22,393 bases of DNA from DATGHS01 sp035307785 (GCA_035307785.1 DATGHS010000546.1:1-22393); one strand, 5' to 3'. Shown: positions 7,167-16,161, numbered from the stretch's first letter. Program-made: numbers and translations. Notes: generated by a model not told the origin, from the sequence alone.

Positions 7167-9968
7167 TTATGGTTTGACCGGCAACGGCTTTTCTTGAGGC
7201 CCGCCGACTTGTTTTGTATTCGCGCGCTTGAGATTGTCCTTTTCGGCCGCGAGATTCACCTCGGCGATCTTTACTTTGGCCTGGGCTGCTTCCACGGCGG
7301 CTTGCGCCGATTCCACTTGTACCTTCGCCTCATCCACCAGTTTCGCTTCCACCGCCTTGGCTTCGGACAGCTTGGCCATCCGGTCCAGCTTCAACTGACT
7401 GGTCTTGAAGTTGGCCTCGGCAGCCTTGAGGTCGGCGCGCGCGGCCAAAAGCTCGGCCTCGGCCTTGGCGACCCGCAGTTCTGCATCCGTGTTTTTATCG
7501 GGCGGCAACACCGGAAACGGCGTATAAACCTTGGGGATTCCCGGCGCATCTGTCCGGTAATCTTTTCGGTCGCCGCGCCGCTGCAAGGTGATTGTCACAA
7601 TTGCCGGTTTTGCAGAATTGGGGGAAGACTGGGTGGCTAATGTTAGTTTTAATTTCCCCCCCTCAAACTCATACGTCCCAGCGGCAGTGATAGGTCCAGC
7701 TTCCGTGGAGTATGTGATGCTCAGTTGCGGCTTGCCATCCTTCGAGGACAGTTGAATCTTCCCCATCCGTGGCTTGTCGCCGTAAATCAACATCACGTTA
7801 TCATCTAACACGATCCACTCATGATCGGCTGGTTGGTTTGGACCCGGCGGTGCCTTACCTTCGAATAGCTGCTCTGTGACTTTCCACACTCCTTGGAACG
7901 GCTCCAATTCCTTTCTTGTGGCCGCGGGCCACGGCTCCGCAAGCTTTTGCAACTTGGACTTGTCAAGCTGTATAGCCATTTCGGCAATGGCACGATCGTA
8001 ATCTTTGATGAGTTCATCGATATGTGTTTTATGTTTGGCCTTCTGTTCATCGAGTTCCTTCTGCTTCGCTTGATCGAGCTTCGCGGAGTTCTCGGCCAAT
8101 GCGCGCTGGTAGTCTTTCAACGCCTGATCGTACGCAGCCGGTGATTCCGTCGGAGTTTTGTTTTTTTCCGGAATCGGGCCGCCTTTCATCAGGATGTCTA
8201 GACGCGCTTTTTCGCGCTGCCATTCGGCTTCGGCCTTCTTTAGTTGGGCCAGCTTGAAATCAATATCCGTCTTCGAACGTTGATATTCCAGCTCTGCCTT
8301 ACGCACTTCCTGAGCGGTAGTGCCGCCCTTTTTATGCAGTTCCTTGGTTTTCTCCATTTGAATCTGGTAATACTCCGCCGTATACTTGGCCGATTCTGCA
8401 TCTGCCTTCGCTGCTTGAATCGCAGCTTGCAAAATTGCCGCATCGGTTTTGGCTTCTTCTATAAGTGCGCTGCGGTAAGCGGCATCCACCGTGCGCGGCG
8501 GAGTTTTTGCCGGCCCTCCGGGCAACTGTGGTAACGCCTTGTCCCCCAGTGCGTTTTTCGCTTCAGCCTGCCTCAGCATCGCTTCCAACCGATCGCGCTC
8601 CGCTCTCAGGCGCGCTACCTCCGCTTTTGGATCAGTGGCCGCGTCGCTCTTGCCGAGCCCCTCCATTTCTCGGAGCTTGGCGAGCAGTACGTCGCGCTGT
8701 TGTTGAAGGTCTTCGAGCCGAGTAAGCAAGTCGATGCGCCACTTATCCTTCGCGACGGAACCGGAAATTCCTTGATCGGAGTTTTTGCCGAGGCCGTCTC
8801 CATCAGTTACGTCTTTGAACTTGGCCGCAACGTGTACGCCGAAGCCGGCTTCCTTGCAGACCAGGAGCACTTCGGCCATGGTCGAATACTTTGTGTCGGC
8901 GTTGCTCACAATCGTAATCGAATCGGGCAGAGTCTTGTCGGCCGTGCGCAACCGCTTCAAGTATCGCCCCAGCGCGGCGACTGTGTTGACGGTGATCCGG
9001 TCTTCCTTTTCCACCACCGTAATTTGTGGCAGCTTGTTGCCGCTTTCGAATACCTGGACTTGCAAGCCGTCAGTCTTGCCGGTTGGTTTCGGCGGATCAG
9101 CGGCGAAGCTCGGTTTGCGCGCCTGTTCGTTCAGGAACAAGCCAATGCCGGCGCCCAGGAAGAACACCAGGAACAGCGCGGCCGAGGCGGCGGTGATTCG
9201 TTTCACGAGCAGCATGCGTAGCACTCCTTGAGCTAACCGAACCACGGCCGCGGATGCCGCGGCCATGGCGGTTTGGTGAGTGAATGAAACAGCCGCCTGC
9301 ACGGTCGCGCGCAGCAATTCGGGCGGTACCGCGTCGGCCTCGGCTGCCAAGAGCGGCAGCGCGACAACAGGAACAATTCCCCGGCGCACCAACCGTTTGC
9401 GAAGCAACAGGCGGGCCTGGTTGAGCCACGTGGAAAGCGTGCCTTCCGGGATTTCGAGCCGCGAGGCAGCTTCGCGGCGGCTGAGGCCTTGCACGTGGCA
9501 AAGCAGGACGGACTGGCGGTATTTTTCCGGCAGCCGGGCAAGCTCTTCGTCCAGCAGCCGGGCCAAATCGCTGGTGGGTGAGGCTGTAGAAATGGCGGCC
9601 TCGGGCAATTGAGCCCGCAATTCCTCCAGGCGTTGCCGGCGGTCCAGGTTAAAGCGTAACTTCCGCGACGTGCGCAGGGCCACACTGTGCAGCCAGGAGC
9701 TTAAGCGCTCCGGCTGCGAAATGGATTTTGCCTTTCGCGCCAGCACCAGAAACGTGGCCTGAAAGGCATCGTCACGGTCGGCCGGATTGGGCAACCAGCG
9801 CCGGCACACGCCGCGCACCAGCGGTCCGTGCCGTTCGACCAGCAGCCGAAATGCCTCTTCATCGCGCTGTTCAATGAAGCGCGCCAAAAGCTGCCCATCG
9901 CTATGCGCCGCGGCCGCCCGCAGAATGCGATTCAGATGCAGCAAGAGCCGATTCATGCGCCATACCAT
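7167..9968 (-). CDS. ECF sigma factor fused to a large membrane-anchored extracytoplasmic region (933 aa)
   Basis: Sigma region 2 covers about residues 31-108 (DRDDAFQATFLVLARKAKSI) and region 4 about 136-192 (RLPEKYRQSVLLCHVQGLSR, then EGTLSTWLNQARLLLRKRL). One membrane helix follows (about 257-280). Beyond it I see, in order: an ExbD/TolR-like segment (about 312-385), coiled coil (410-470), an adaptor-type helical hairpin (about 495-592), charged coiled coil (605-675), a TIGR03067-like beta domain (about 685-800) and a second helical hairpin (826-917). The sigma part should bind RNA polymerase in the cytoplasm and the rest should face the periplasm, so it may be its own sensor; no anti-sigma gene is adjacent. 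ATG 9968 has no clear Shine-Dalgarno, and ATG 9956 (MNRLLLHLNRIL) is a credible alternative start. The target promoters and signal are unknown. Confidence 0.92.
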   Translation of the reverse strand: MVWRMNRLLLHLNRILRAAAAHSDGQLLARFIEQRDEEAFRLLVERHGPLVRGVCRRWLPNPADRDDAFQATFLVLARKAKSISQPERLSSWLHSVALRTSRKLRFNLDRRQRLEELRAQLPEAAISTASPTSDLARLLDEELARLPEKYRQSVLLCHVQGLSRREAASRLEIPEGTLSTWLNQARLLLRKRLVRRGIVPVVALPLLAAEADAVPPELLRATVQAAVSFTHQTAMAAASAAVVRLAQGVLRMLLVKRITAASAALFLVFFLGAGIGLFLNEQARKPSFAADPPKPTGKTDGLQVQVFESGNKLPQITVVEKEDRITVNTVAALGRYLKRLRTADKTLPDSITIVSNADTKYSTMAEVLLVCKEAGFGVHVAAKFKDVTDGDGLGKNSDQGISGSVAKDKWRIDLLTRLEDLQQQRDVLLAKLREMEGLGKSDAATDPKAEVARLRAERDRLEAMLRQAEAKNALGDKALPQLPGGPAKTPPRTVDAAYRSALIEEAKTDAAILQAAIQAAKADAESAKYTAEYYQIQMEKTKELHKKGGTTAQEVRKAELEYQRSKTDIDFKLAQLKKAEAEWQREKARLDILMKGGPIPEKNKTPTESPAAYDQALKDYQRALAENSAKLDQAKQKELDEQKAKHKTHIDELIKDYDRAIAEMAIQLDKSKLQKLAEPWPAATRKELEPFQGVWKVTEQLFEGKAPPGPNQPADHEWIVLDDNVMLIYGDKPRMGKIQLSSKDGKPQLSITYSTEAGPITAAGTYEFEGGKLKLTLATQSSPNSAKPAIVTITLQRRGDRKDYRTDAPGIPKVYTPFPVLPPDKNTDAELRVAKAEAELLAARADLKAAEANFKTSQLKLDRMAKLSEAKAVEAKLVDEAKVQVESAQAAVEAAQAKVKIAEVNLAAEKDNLKRANTKQVGGPQEKPLPVKP

Positions 9969-9972
9969 CCCA

Positions 9973-10007
9973 GTTAGCCGCGACCTCGCACCCCGGTTAG
10001 CCGCGAC
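9973..10007. repeat. tandem GTTAGCCGCGAC repeat before the sigma-factor gene
   Basis: The 12-mer GTTAGCCGCGAC occurs at 9973-9984 and 9996-10007, the second running into a small palindrome (GCCGCGACGCGGC). It begins five bases upstream of the sigma gene's first ATG, so it would lie in the leader or promoter. A related GGTTAGCCG string recurs near 10863. It could be a regulatory direct repeat or an intergenic repeat unit. Confidence 0.45.
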
Positions 10008-10096
10008 GCGGCGACTTCAGAGCGGAGCGGGCAACGCGGCCTCTATATAGGATAGTGCCCGGAAACGGCTCAGCGCGTTTAGAAGATTTGAATTCC

Positions 10097-10116
10097 CGGC
10101 GAAGCCGCAAGCGGCA
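10097..10116. repeat. half copy of the 3851-3888 palindrome
   Basis: CGGCGAAGCCGCAAGCGGCA here matches the right arm of the palindrome at 3851-3888, with no facing arm. It ends two bases before the stop codon of the ABC ATPase gene, the same position relative to a gene end as in the full copy. Confidence 0.7.
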
Positions 10117-10118
10117 TT

Positions 10119-10826
10119 TCATCCCACTGCGCTGCGAATCCGTGGCCCGGACGGAATCTCTTCGCCGTCAATGAGCCCGTCGCTAATGTGAATAATTCGG
10201 TCGGCAATTGATGCGGCCCGGTGATCGTGCGTGACCATGACGACAGACCGGCGGCCGGCTTCCGGCAGCACGCGCAGCAGATTCAGGATTTCATCGCTGT
10301 TCATGGAATCAAGGTTACCGGTCGGCTCGTCGCACAGCACCGCTTCCGGCTCCGTGACCAGCGCTCGGGCCACGGCCACACGCTGCATTTCCCCTCCCGA
10401 CATCTCTTCGGGGAAGTGATCGGCCCGCTGACTCAGACCCACGCGCTCCAGTGATGCTTCGGCCAGTTTCAGCGCTTGCCTTCGGCTCATGCCGCCGAGC
10501 AAATGCGGCATGGCCACGTTTTCGATGGCCGTGAGTGTGGGCAACAAGTTGAAAAACTGAAATACGAAGCCGATGCGATTGCGCCGCAAATGCGAGCGCT
10601 GCCGGTCGGACATGCGCTGCAAGTCTTGGCCTTGGAAAAAAGCCTTGCCGGACGTTGGCGTATCGAGCGCGCCCAACAAATGCATGAGCGTCGATTTGCC
10701 GGAGCCGCTTGGCCCCATGATGGCCACGAATTCGCCGGCGTCGATGCGCAGGCTCACGCCGCGCACCGCCTGCACCGTCCGCCGGCCCTGCTGGTAGATT
10801 TTCGTTACGTCCTGCAATTCCATCAT
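10119..10826 (-). CDS. ABC transporter ATP-binding protein, LolD/MacB type (235 aa)
   Basis: All ABC ATPase motifs are intact: Walker A GPSGSGKST (38-46), Q-loop Gln90, signature MSGGEMQRVAVARAL (from 142), Walker B AVLCDEP (162-168) followed by TGNLDS, and H-loop His200. The NLLPTLTAIENV segment and overall pattern fit the LolD/MacB/FtsE-type subfamily that drives lipoprotein release, efflux or mechanotransmission through an FtsX/MacB-like permease. No permease is next to it; the neighbours are the sigma factor and a two-helix membrane protein. Its partner must be encoded elsewhere, so the substrate is unknown. The reading frame opens ATGATG with no clear Shine-Dalgarno, and the leader contains AGTCCGT repeats. 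Assignment to the subfamily is firm; the specific role is not. Confidence 0.93.
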   Translation of the reverse strand: MMELQDVTKIYQQGRRTVQAVRGVSLRIDAGEFVAIMGPSGSGKSTLMHLLGALDTPTSGKAFFQGQDLQRMSDRQRSHLRRNRIGFVFQFFNLLPTLTAIENVAMPHLLGGMSRRQALKLAEASLERVGLSQRADHFPEEMSGGEMQRVAVARALVTEPEAVLCDEPTGNLDSMNSDEILNLLRVLPEAGRRSVVMVTHDHRAASIADRIIHISDGLIDGEEIPSGPRIRSAVG

Positions 10827-10832
10827 AAGAAA

Positions 10833-10860
10833 AGTCCGTGATCCGAAGTCCGTAGTCCGT
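10833..10860. repeat. AGTCCGT repeats upstream of the ABC ATPase
   Basis: Three exact AGTCCGT units lie at 10833-10839, 10847-10853 and 10854-10860, with the related ATCCGA between the first two. They sit immediately before the ABC ATPase start. This looks like a short intergenic repeat. Confidence 0.5.
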
Positions 10861-10920
10861 GGCGGTTAGCCGAGGCGAAGCCGCGCGCAGTTCTTCGACT
10901 CCCTCGGCGTTGATTGAGAA

Positions 10921-11136
10921 TCAATGCCGGCTGGTCCACACATTTACGACTCCGATAATGCCCCCGATCGTCAATGCCACGCCGGCGATTCCGCAAACGA
11001 TGCGGCTTATTCCTTCGCCAAACAGCCCCTCGATGATGGCGAATTCCATGATGCCGTAAAACCATTCCCAGTTCAGCAGCGCGGAGACGATGAACCAAAC
11101 TCCCAGCGCGGTCACGATGATCATCAAGGGAAGCAT
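10921..11136 (-). CDS. small two-helix membrane protein, Imm17-like (71 aa)
   Basis: Two hydrophobic helices (about residues 3-21 and 46-65) flank a loop with LLNWEWFYG and IEGLFGEGISRI. The layout and the NWxWF...LFGxxxxRI pattern resemble the Imm17 family of small membrane proteins, named from predicted polymorphic-toxin immunity but widespread outside toxin loci. GGAG lies about eight bases before the ATG, which supports translation. No toxin gene is adjacent, so an immunity role is not supported here; a general envelope function is as likely. It is separated by repeats from the ABC ATPase (94 bp) and from ettA (112 bp). The family match is from memory of the pattern and should be treated as tentative. 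Confidence 0.7.
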   Translation of the reverse strand: MLPLMIIVTALGVWFIVSALLNWEWFYGIMEFAIIEGLFGEGISRIVCGIAGVALTIGGIIGVVNVWTSRH

Positions 11137-11198
11137 CGCCGCGCTCCAAATTACGCCATGCCAGATATACCTTTAAACGGGCGGCTACGTTTCCGGGG

Positions 11199-11244
11199 GG
11201 CAAGATTCCAATCTTGTCCACCGTAACGGACAAGATTCTTGTCC
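11199..11244 (-). repeat. double hairpin just after ettA
   Basis: Two short stem-loops share the string CAAGATT: GGACAAG (11228-11234) with CTTGTCC (11238-11244), and CAAGATT (11201-11207) with AATCTTG (11210-11216). They start four bases past the ettA stop codon. A termination or mRNA 3'-end protection role is plausible; no U-tract follows. Confidence 0.5.
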
Positions 11245-11248
11245 CACG

Positions 11249-12916
<1,668 letters not shown>

Positions 12917-12988
12917 GGTGCATCCTTGAGAAATCAGGTCTCGATAGTTCAGGTTAGCGGATGCACGCGATTAGTCCAAGGTCCGCCC

Positions 12989-13011
12989 GTCGCTTGTGGC
13001 GAAGCAGCGAC
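12989..13011. other. weak stem-loop in the ettA/13083 intergenic gap
   Basis: GTCGCT (12989-12994) can pair with AGCGAC (13006-13011). The 166-bp gap lies between divergent genes, so both promoters should be here, but I cannot place them. Confidence 0.2.
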
Positions 13012-13082
13012 TCCGGCACGCGGTTTGCAAAACTGCTGTTAGTTGAAGCAATTTCATCGTTTCACGAGGCGGGAGAACGAAG

Positions 13083-13728
13083 ATGTCTAGCATGGTGAGA
13101 AGTGTTTCTGTTTCGCTCGTTTTACTGTTCGTGGGAAGCAATCTGGCCGATGCAGGGGAACGCTACTACCTACTCATCTTCGGCGCGCAAAGCGAGCCCC
13201 CGAAAGCAACGGACTCCCATTCCTTCGCCACCTTTGTTAAAGCGACCGGCGGGGGAAGCGATCCCGCCGCCTGGAAGTTGGAACTCCACACCATTAGTTG
13301 GATGCCGAAAAGCATGAGCCTGGAGATCCGTCTTGTGCCCGAACCGGGCAAAAAATCTGGATCTGAACGATTCCCTGGTCTGGGCGCGGCAAAACAAGGC
13401 GCGCGTGTACCTCTTTGGACCTTATGAGATCGACAAGAAGCTCTACGACCTGGCTCTCAAGCAGATTGCATTTTTGGAGAAAGGAACAGTGCGCTACCGG
13501 ATGCTCGATGAACATTTGCGGCCCGACAAGGCCGTAAACTGCATTCACGCGATCAGTGACATGGTGCCCGACAAACCGTTGGAGTACACCGCCTATGTTT
13601 TCGGCGAAAAGGCCAGCGCGCTGGTGGTTAAGCATTTGAAACCCTGGGTTCATCAGCCCGAACCACCGGCCGACTGGCTTCTCGAGAAACTGGAGCTAAT
13701 AGCCGATGGCGTGGTGCGCGAGAAATAA
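13083..13728 (+). pseudogene. secreted protein of unknown function, broken by a one-base frameshift
   Basis: The first frame (from ATG 13083) opens with a signal peptide (VSVSLVLLFVGSNLADA) and reads ERYYLLIFGAQSEPPKATDS through EIRLVPEPGK, then loses sense and stops at 13427. The next frame picks up at the same place as KNLDLNDSLVWARQNKARVY and runs to TAA at 13728. The switch falls at six A residues (13350-13355); dropping one A gives a continuous ~214-residue protein. The family is unknown to me, with no catalytic motif seen. GGGAG upstream supports the start. A homopolymer sequencing error, a real mutation or slippage on the A-run are all possible. I rank the sequencing error first, because both halves look well preserved. 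Confidence 0.75.
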
Positions 13729-13758
13729 TGGCCATCGGCCCGTTCGATGCTATTTTGA

Positions 13759-13788
13759 TCCTTCAACGCGGCGACAAAAGTTGAAGGA
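13759..13788 (+). promoter_or_regulatory. hairpin that masks the lipoprotein's ribosome binding site
   Basis: TCCTTCAAC (13759-13767) pairs perfectly with GTTGAAGGA (13780-13788). The right arm contains the AGGA (13785-13788) that is the only Shine-Dalgarno for the ATG at 13797, eight bases on. In a read-through transcript the site would be paired. It could limit translation or act as a weak terminator for the preceding gene. Confidence 0.45.
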
Positions 13789-13796
13789 CCCTCTCC

Positions 13797-14342
13797 ATGA
13801 AGCGTGTGTGTCTTTCGTTGACTTTGATCGGCATGATCGGCTTGACCGGGTGCAAGAAAAATGCGCCGTCCGGCTCGGCTGCAACATTACCGCGGACCGG
13901 GAACTCTGATTCCGCAGCAACCGCATCCAATCGGTCGTTGCAGGCGGCGTACGATAATGGCTCGCGCGCTACCGAGCGAGTCATTCAGTTACTCAACAAC
14001 GTGAAGGACGATAGTAGTGCGCAGGCGGCGGCTGGCCCCTTGCGGTCGGCGGCAGCCGAATTGGCTTCCGCATTGAAGCAGATGAAATTGACCGTTGCCG
14101 CCCTCGACGCCGCGGGGCGAAAGCAAGAAATCGTGCAGTTCCACCAAAAGCTGGCCGAAAGCGGACAGGAGCCGGCGCTCAATCGCTTGCAGCCAGCCGT
14201 GGAGCGCGTAGTGAATAGCCCCCAAGGACGGAAACTGCGCTCCGAAATCAATGCCGTCCTGGATGCGCTTTTGGAAAATGTGTCGGTCACTGAGCGCGAA
14301 CACCTTCAGCGTTGGATCCAGGAAAAGAACTTGCGACAATGA
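13797..14342 (+). CDS. lipoprotein of unknown function (181 aa)
   Basis: The signal sequence ends in the lipobox LTGC with Cys19 as the predicted lipidation site, so the protein should be membrane-tethered and periplasmic. After a Ser/Ala/Thr-rich linker (20-50), the rest is almost entirely predicted helix, with heptad-like runs such as LASALKQMKLTVAALDAAGR. That would suit a small helical bundle. I recognise no family or active site. The gene is 33 bp ahead of the pgsA-type gene and probably shares its transcript. Its only Shine-Dalgarno lies in a stem (13759-13788). Confidence 0.88.
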   Translation: MKRVCLSLTLIGMIGLTGCKKNAPSGSAATLPRTGNSDSAATASNRSLQAAYDNGSRATERVIQLLNNVKDDSSAQAAAGPLRSAAAELASALKQMKLTVAALDAAGRKQEIVQFHQKLAESGQEPALNRLQPAVERVVNSPQGRKLRSEINAVLDALLENVSVTEREHLQRWIQEKNLRQ

Positions 14343-14375
14343 GACCGACTTCGCTCTTGCCACCGAGATCCTTGA

Positions 14376-14960
14376 ATGGCTGCCGCTTCCCCCCGTGATC
14401 GCTGGCTCACGCTGCCCAACCTGCTCACGCTGTCGCGCTTGCCGCTAGCCGTGCTGCTATTCGTGTGCATCGACCACGAATGGTGGCTCGCTGGCCTAGT
14501 CGACTTTGTCATTGCTTCGCTCACCGACTGGGCCGACGGCTTTCTGGCCCGCCGGCTCGGGCAACTCTCGGCCTTGGGCAGGAGTCTCGATCCGCTTATC
14601 GACAAGGTCTTGGTGGGCGGGTCGTTCATCTTTCTCATCCCCGTGAAAGAATCGGACCTTACGCCGTGGATGGTGACGGTCGTGATCGGCCGCGAATTGC
14701 TGATCACCGGGCTGCGCGGCATTATGGAAGCGCAAGGAGTGAAATTCGGGGCCGACATGCTGGGCAAGATCAAGATGGTGCTGCAATGCGCCGTGCTCAT
14801 CGTGGTGCTTGTGAATTTGTGGATGCTGAAGCAAGCGTGGTCCGAGCCACTGCGATCGACTTTCTGGTGGCTGCAAATCGGCTTGATCTACGTTATGCTC
14901 GCGGCAACGGTGTTTAGTGGTGCGCAATATATCTTGAAGGCGGTGCGGCAATATCGATGA
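14376..14960 (+). CDS. pgsA: CDP-alcohol phosphatidyltransferase, PgsA type (194 aa)
   Basis: The complete CDP-alcohol phosphotransferase motif is present, with Asp51, Asp54-Gly55, Ala58-Arg59, Gly68, Asp72 and Asp76 spaced D-x2-DG-x2-AR-x8-G-x3-D-x3-D. These residues bind two metal ions and the CDP-diacylglycerol. The N-terminal LPNLLTLSRLPLAVLLF and the later IGRELLITGLRG favour phosphatidylglycerophosphate synthase, which makes PGP from CDP-diacylglycerol and glycerol-3-phosphate at the inner membrane. Several hydrophobic helices are visible (about 14-50, 80-105, 128-145, 160-185), and the length is normal for PgsA. Related enzymes using other alcohols cannot be fully excluded. The Shine-Dalgarno is weak. 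The gene follows a lipoprotein gene by 33 bp and ends before a strong hairpin. Confidence 0.9.
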   Translation: MAAASPRDRWLTLPNLLTLSRLPLAVLLFVCIDHEWWLAGLVDFVIASLTDWADGFLARRLGQLSALGRSLDPLIDKVLVGGSFIFLIPVKESDLTPWMVTVVIGRELLITGLRGIMEAQGVKFGADMLGKIKMVLQCAVLIVVLVNLWMLKQAWSEPLRSTFWWLQIGLIYVMLAATVFSGAQYILKAVRQYR

Positions 14961-14967
14961 GGGGAGA

Positions 14968-15006
14968 CCGCAGCGCAAGCAAGGGACGGCCTTGCTTGCG
15001 CTGCGG
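14968..15006. terminator. strong hairpin between converging pgsA and PLP-enzyme genes
   Basis: A perfect 17-bp stem (14968-14984 with 14990-15006) closes a 5-base loop; four more pairs (14963-14966 with 15008-15011) extend it past one mismatch. It begins eight bases after the pgsA stop and ends eight bases before the facing gene's stop. It probably stops transcription or protects mRNA ends from both sides. There is no U-tract. Confidence 0.65.
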
Positions 15007-15013
15007 GCTCCAT

Positions 15014-16153
15014 TCATCCCAATCCCTTCTTGAACTCCGCTTGAATCGCCGGCAATTCCTCGATGCCCACCGATAGCCGAATCAGGCCCTCACTAATACC
15101 CTGGCGCTTCTTCTCGGCCTGACTCTCATAGCGGTGCGAAGTGGTCCAGGGGTGGCTCAGCGTCGTTTGCGTGCTGCCGAGTGATGGGCTAAAGGGAACG
15201 CCCGTGGCGAGGCGCATGAAGCGGTTGACGGCCTCGCGGCCGCCGGCCAGCTCGAAACAGAGCATGTTGCCGAAGCGGCCCCGGAGAAGCCGGTTCGCCA
15301 ACTCGTGCTCCGGGTGATCCGTCCGGCCCGGATACACGACCTGGCTGATGCCCGGTTGACTCGCCAGCCAGTGGGCCAGTGCGGCAGCGTTGGCGCTGGC
15401 GGTCCGCATGCGGATGGCCAGCGTGCACAGGCCCCGCTCCGCCAGCCAACAATCGAACGGGTTCGATGCCAAGCCCCAGATGCTCGCGGTTGCCTGAGCC
15501 GGTGGCAGCAAATCCATATCTTTCCCGCACAGCGCGCCCAGCGTAATGTCGCCATGTCCGCCCATCATTTTCGTCAGGCTTTCCATTGCCAGGTCGGCGC
15601 CCAGGTCCAGCGGCTTGACCAGCTCCGGCGTGGCGAAGGTGTTGTCCACCAACAGCCGGCATTCGTGGGCACGCGCAATTCTGGCCAATGCTTCGATGTC
15701 GAGCATCCGACATAGCGGGTTCGACATCGTTTCAACGAGCAAAACCCGAGCCGGCGTTTGCAGCGCAATTTCGACTGCAGCCAGTTCTCTGCAATCGATA
15801 ATGGCAGTTGTCACGCCAAAGCGGTTCAGCTCCTGTTTCAACAATTGATTCGTTCGGCCATATAGTCGATTGCTGGCGACAATGCGGTCGCCTTGCCGAA
15901 CCAGCGGCAAAATTCCCGCCGTAAGCGCTGCCATTCCCGAACCACATATCAGCGACCAATTGGCATGCTCCAGTGCGGAAATGAAGTCGGCCAGCCGCTT
16001 CGCATTTGGATGGCTGTCGCGGGCATAAATGAAGCCTGACTCTTCCGCGTTGTACAAGCGGTCGAGCGCGTCCAGATCGGGAATGGTGTAGACGGAAGAC
16101 TGATAAAGGGGCGGAACCAGCGGAGTCGTGCTGCCAAGAAGGGAGTCGGCCAT
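15014..16153 (-). CDS. Cys/Met metabolism PLP-dependent enzyme (trans-sulfuration family, 379 aa)
   Basis: The fold-type I family that includes cystathionine gamma-synthase, beta- and gamma-lyase and methionine gamma-lyase is shown by YARDSHPNAKRL, the GSGMAA cofactor loop, ETMSNPLCRMLDIEALARIA, the VDNTFATPELVKPLDLGAD block and the internal-aldimine lysine (Lys195) in ESLTKMMGGHGD. The C-terminal FSPSLGSTQTTLSHP and EGLIRLSVGIEEL complete the set. It acts in the cytosol in sulfur amino-acid metabolism; which reaction it catalyses cannot be settled from motifs. The frame stays open to 16198, but those 15 codons come from an AT-rich repeat. ATG 16153 has AGGA (16162-16165) eight bases upstream and begins MADSLLGSTTPLVPP, so I use that start. 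Confidence 0.93.
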   Translation of the reverse strand: MADSLLGSTTPLVPPLYQSSVYTIPDLDALDRLYNAEESGFIYARDSHPNAKRLADFISALEHANWSLICGSGMAALTAGILPLVRQGDRIVASNRLYGRTNQLLKQELNRFGVTTAIIDCRELAAVEIALQTPARVLLVETMSNPLCRMLDIEALARIARAHECRLLVDNTFATPELVKPLDLGADLAMESLTKMMGGHGDITLGALCGKDMDLLPPAQATASIWGLASNPFDCWLAERGLCTLAIRMRTASANAAALAHWLASQPGISQVVYPGRTDHPEHELANRLLRGRFGNMLCFELAGGREAVNRFMRLATGVPFSPSLGSTQTTLSHPWTTSHRYESQAEKKRQGISEGLIRLSVGIEELPAIQAEFKKGLG

Positions 16154-16161
16154 GATTGAAA

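Noticed and set aside
10921..11136. Toxin/immunity locus based on the Imm17-like protein
   Set aside because: No toxin gene or polymorphic-toxin delivery domain lies next to it; the family also occurs outside toxin loci.
13083..13728. Programmed +1 frameshift as the preferred explanation
   Set aside because: An A6 homopolymer error explains it more simply; no stimulatory structure or rare-codon/stop arrangement is visible.
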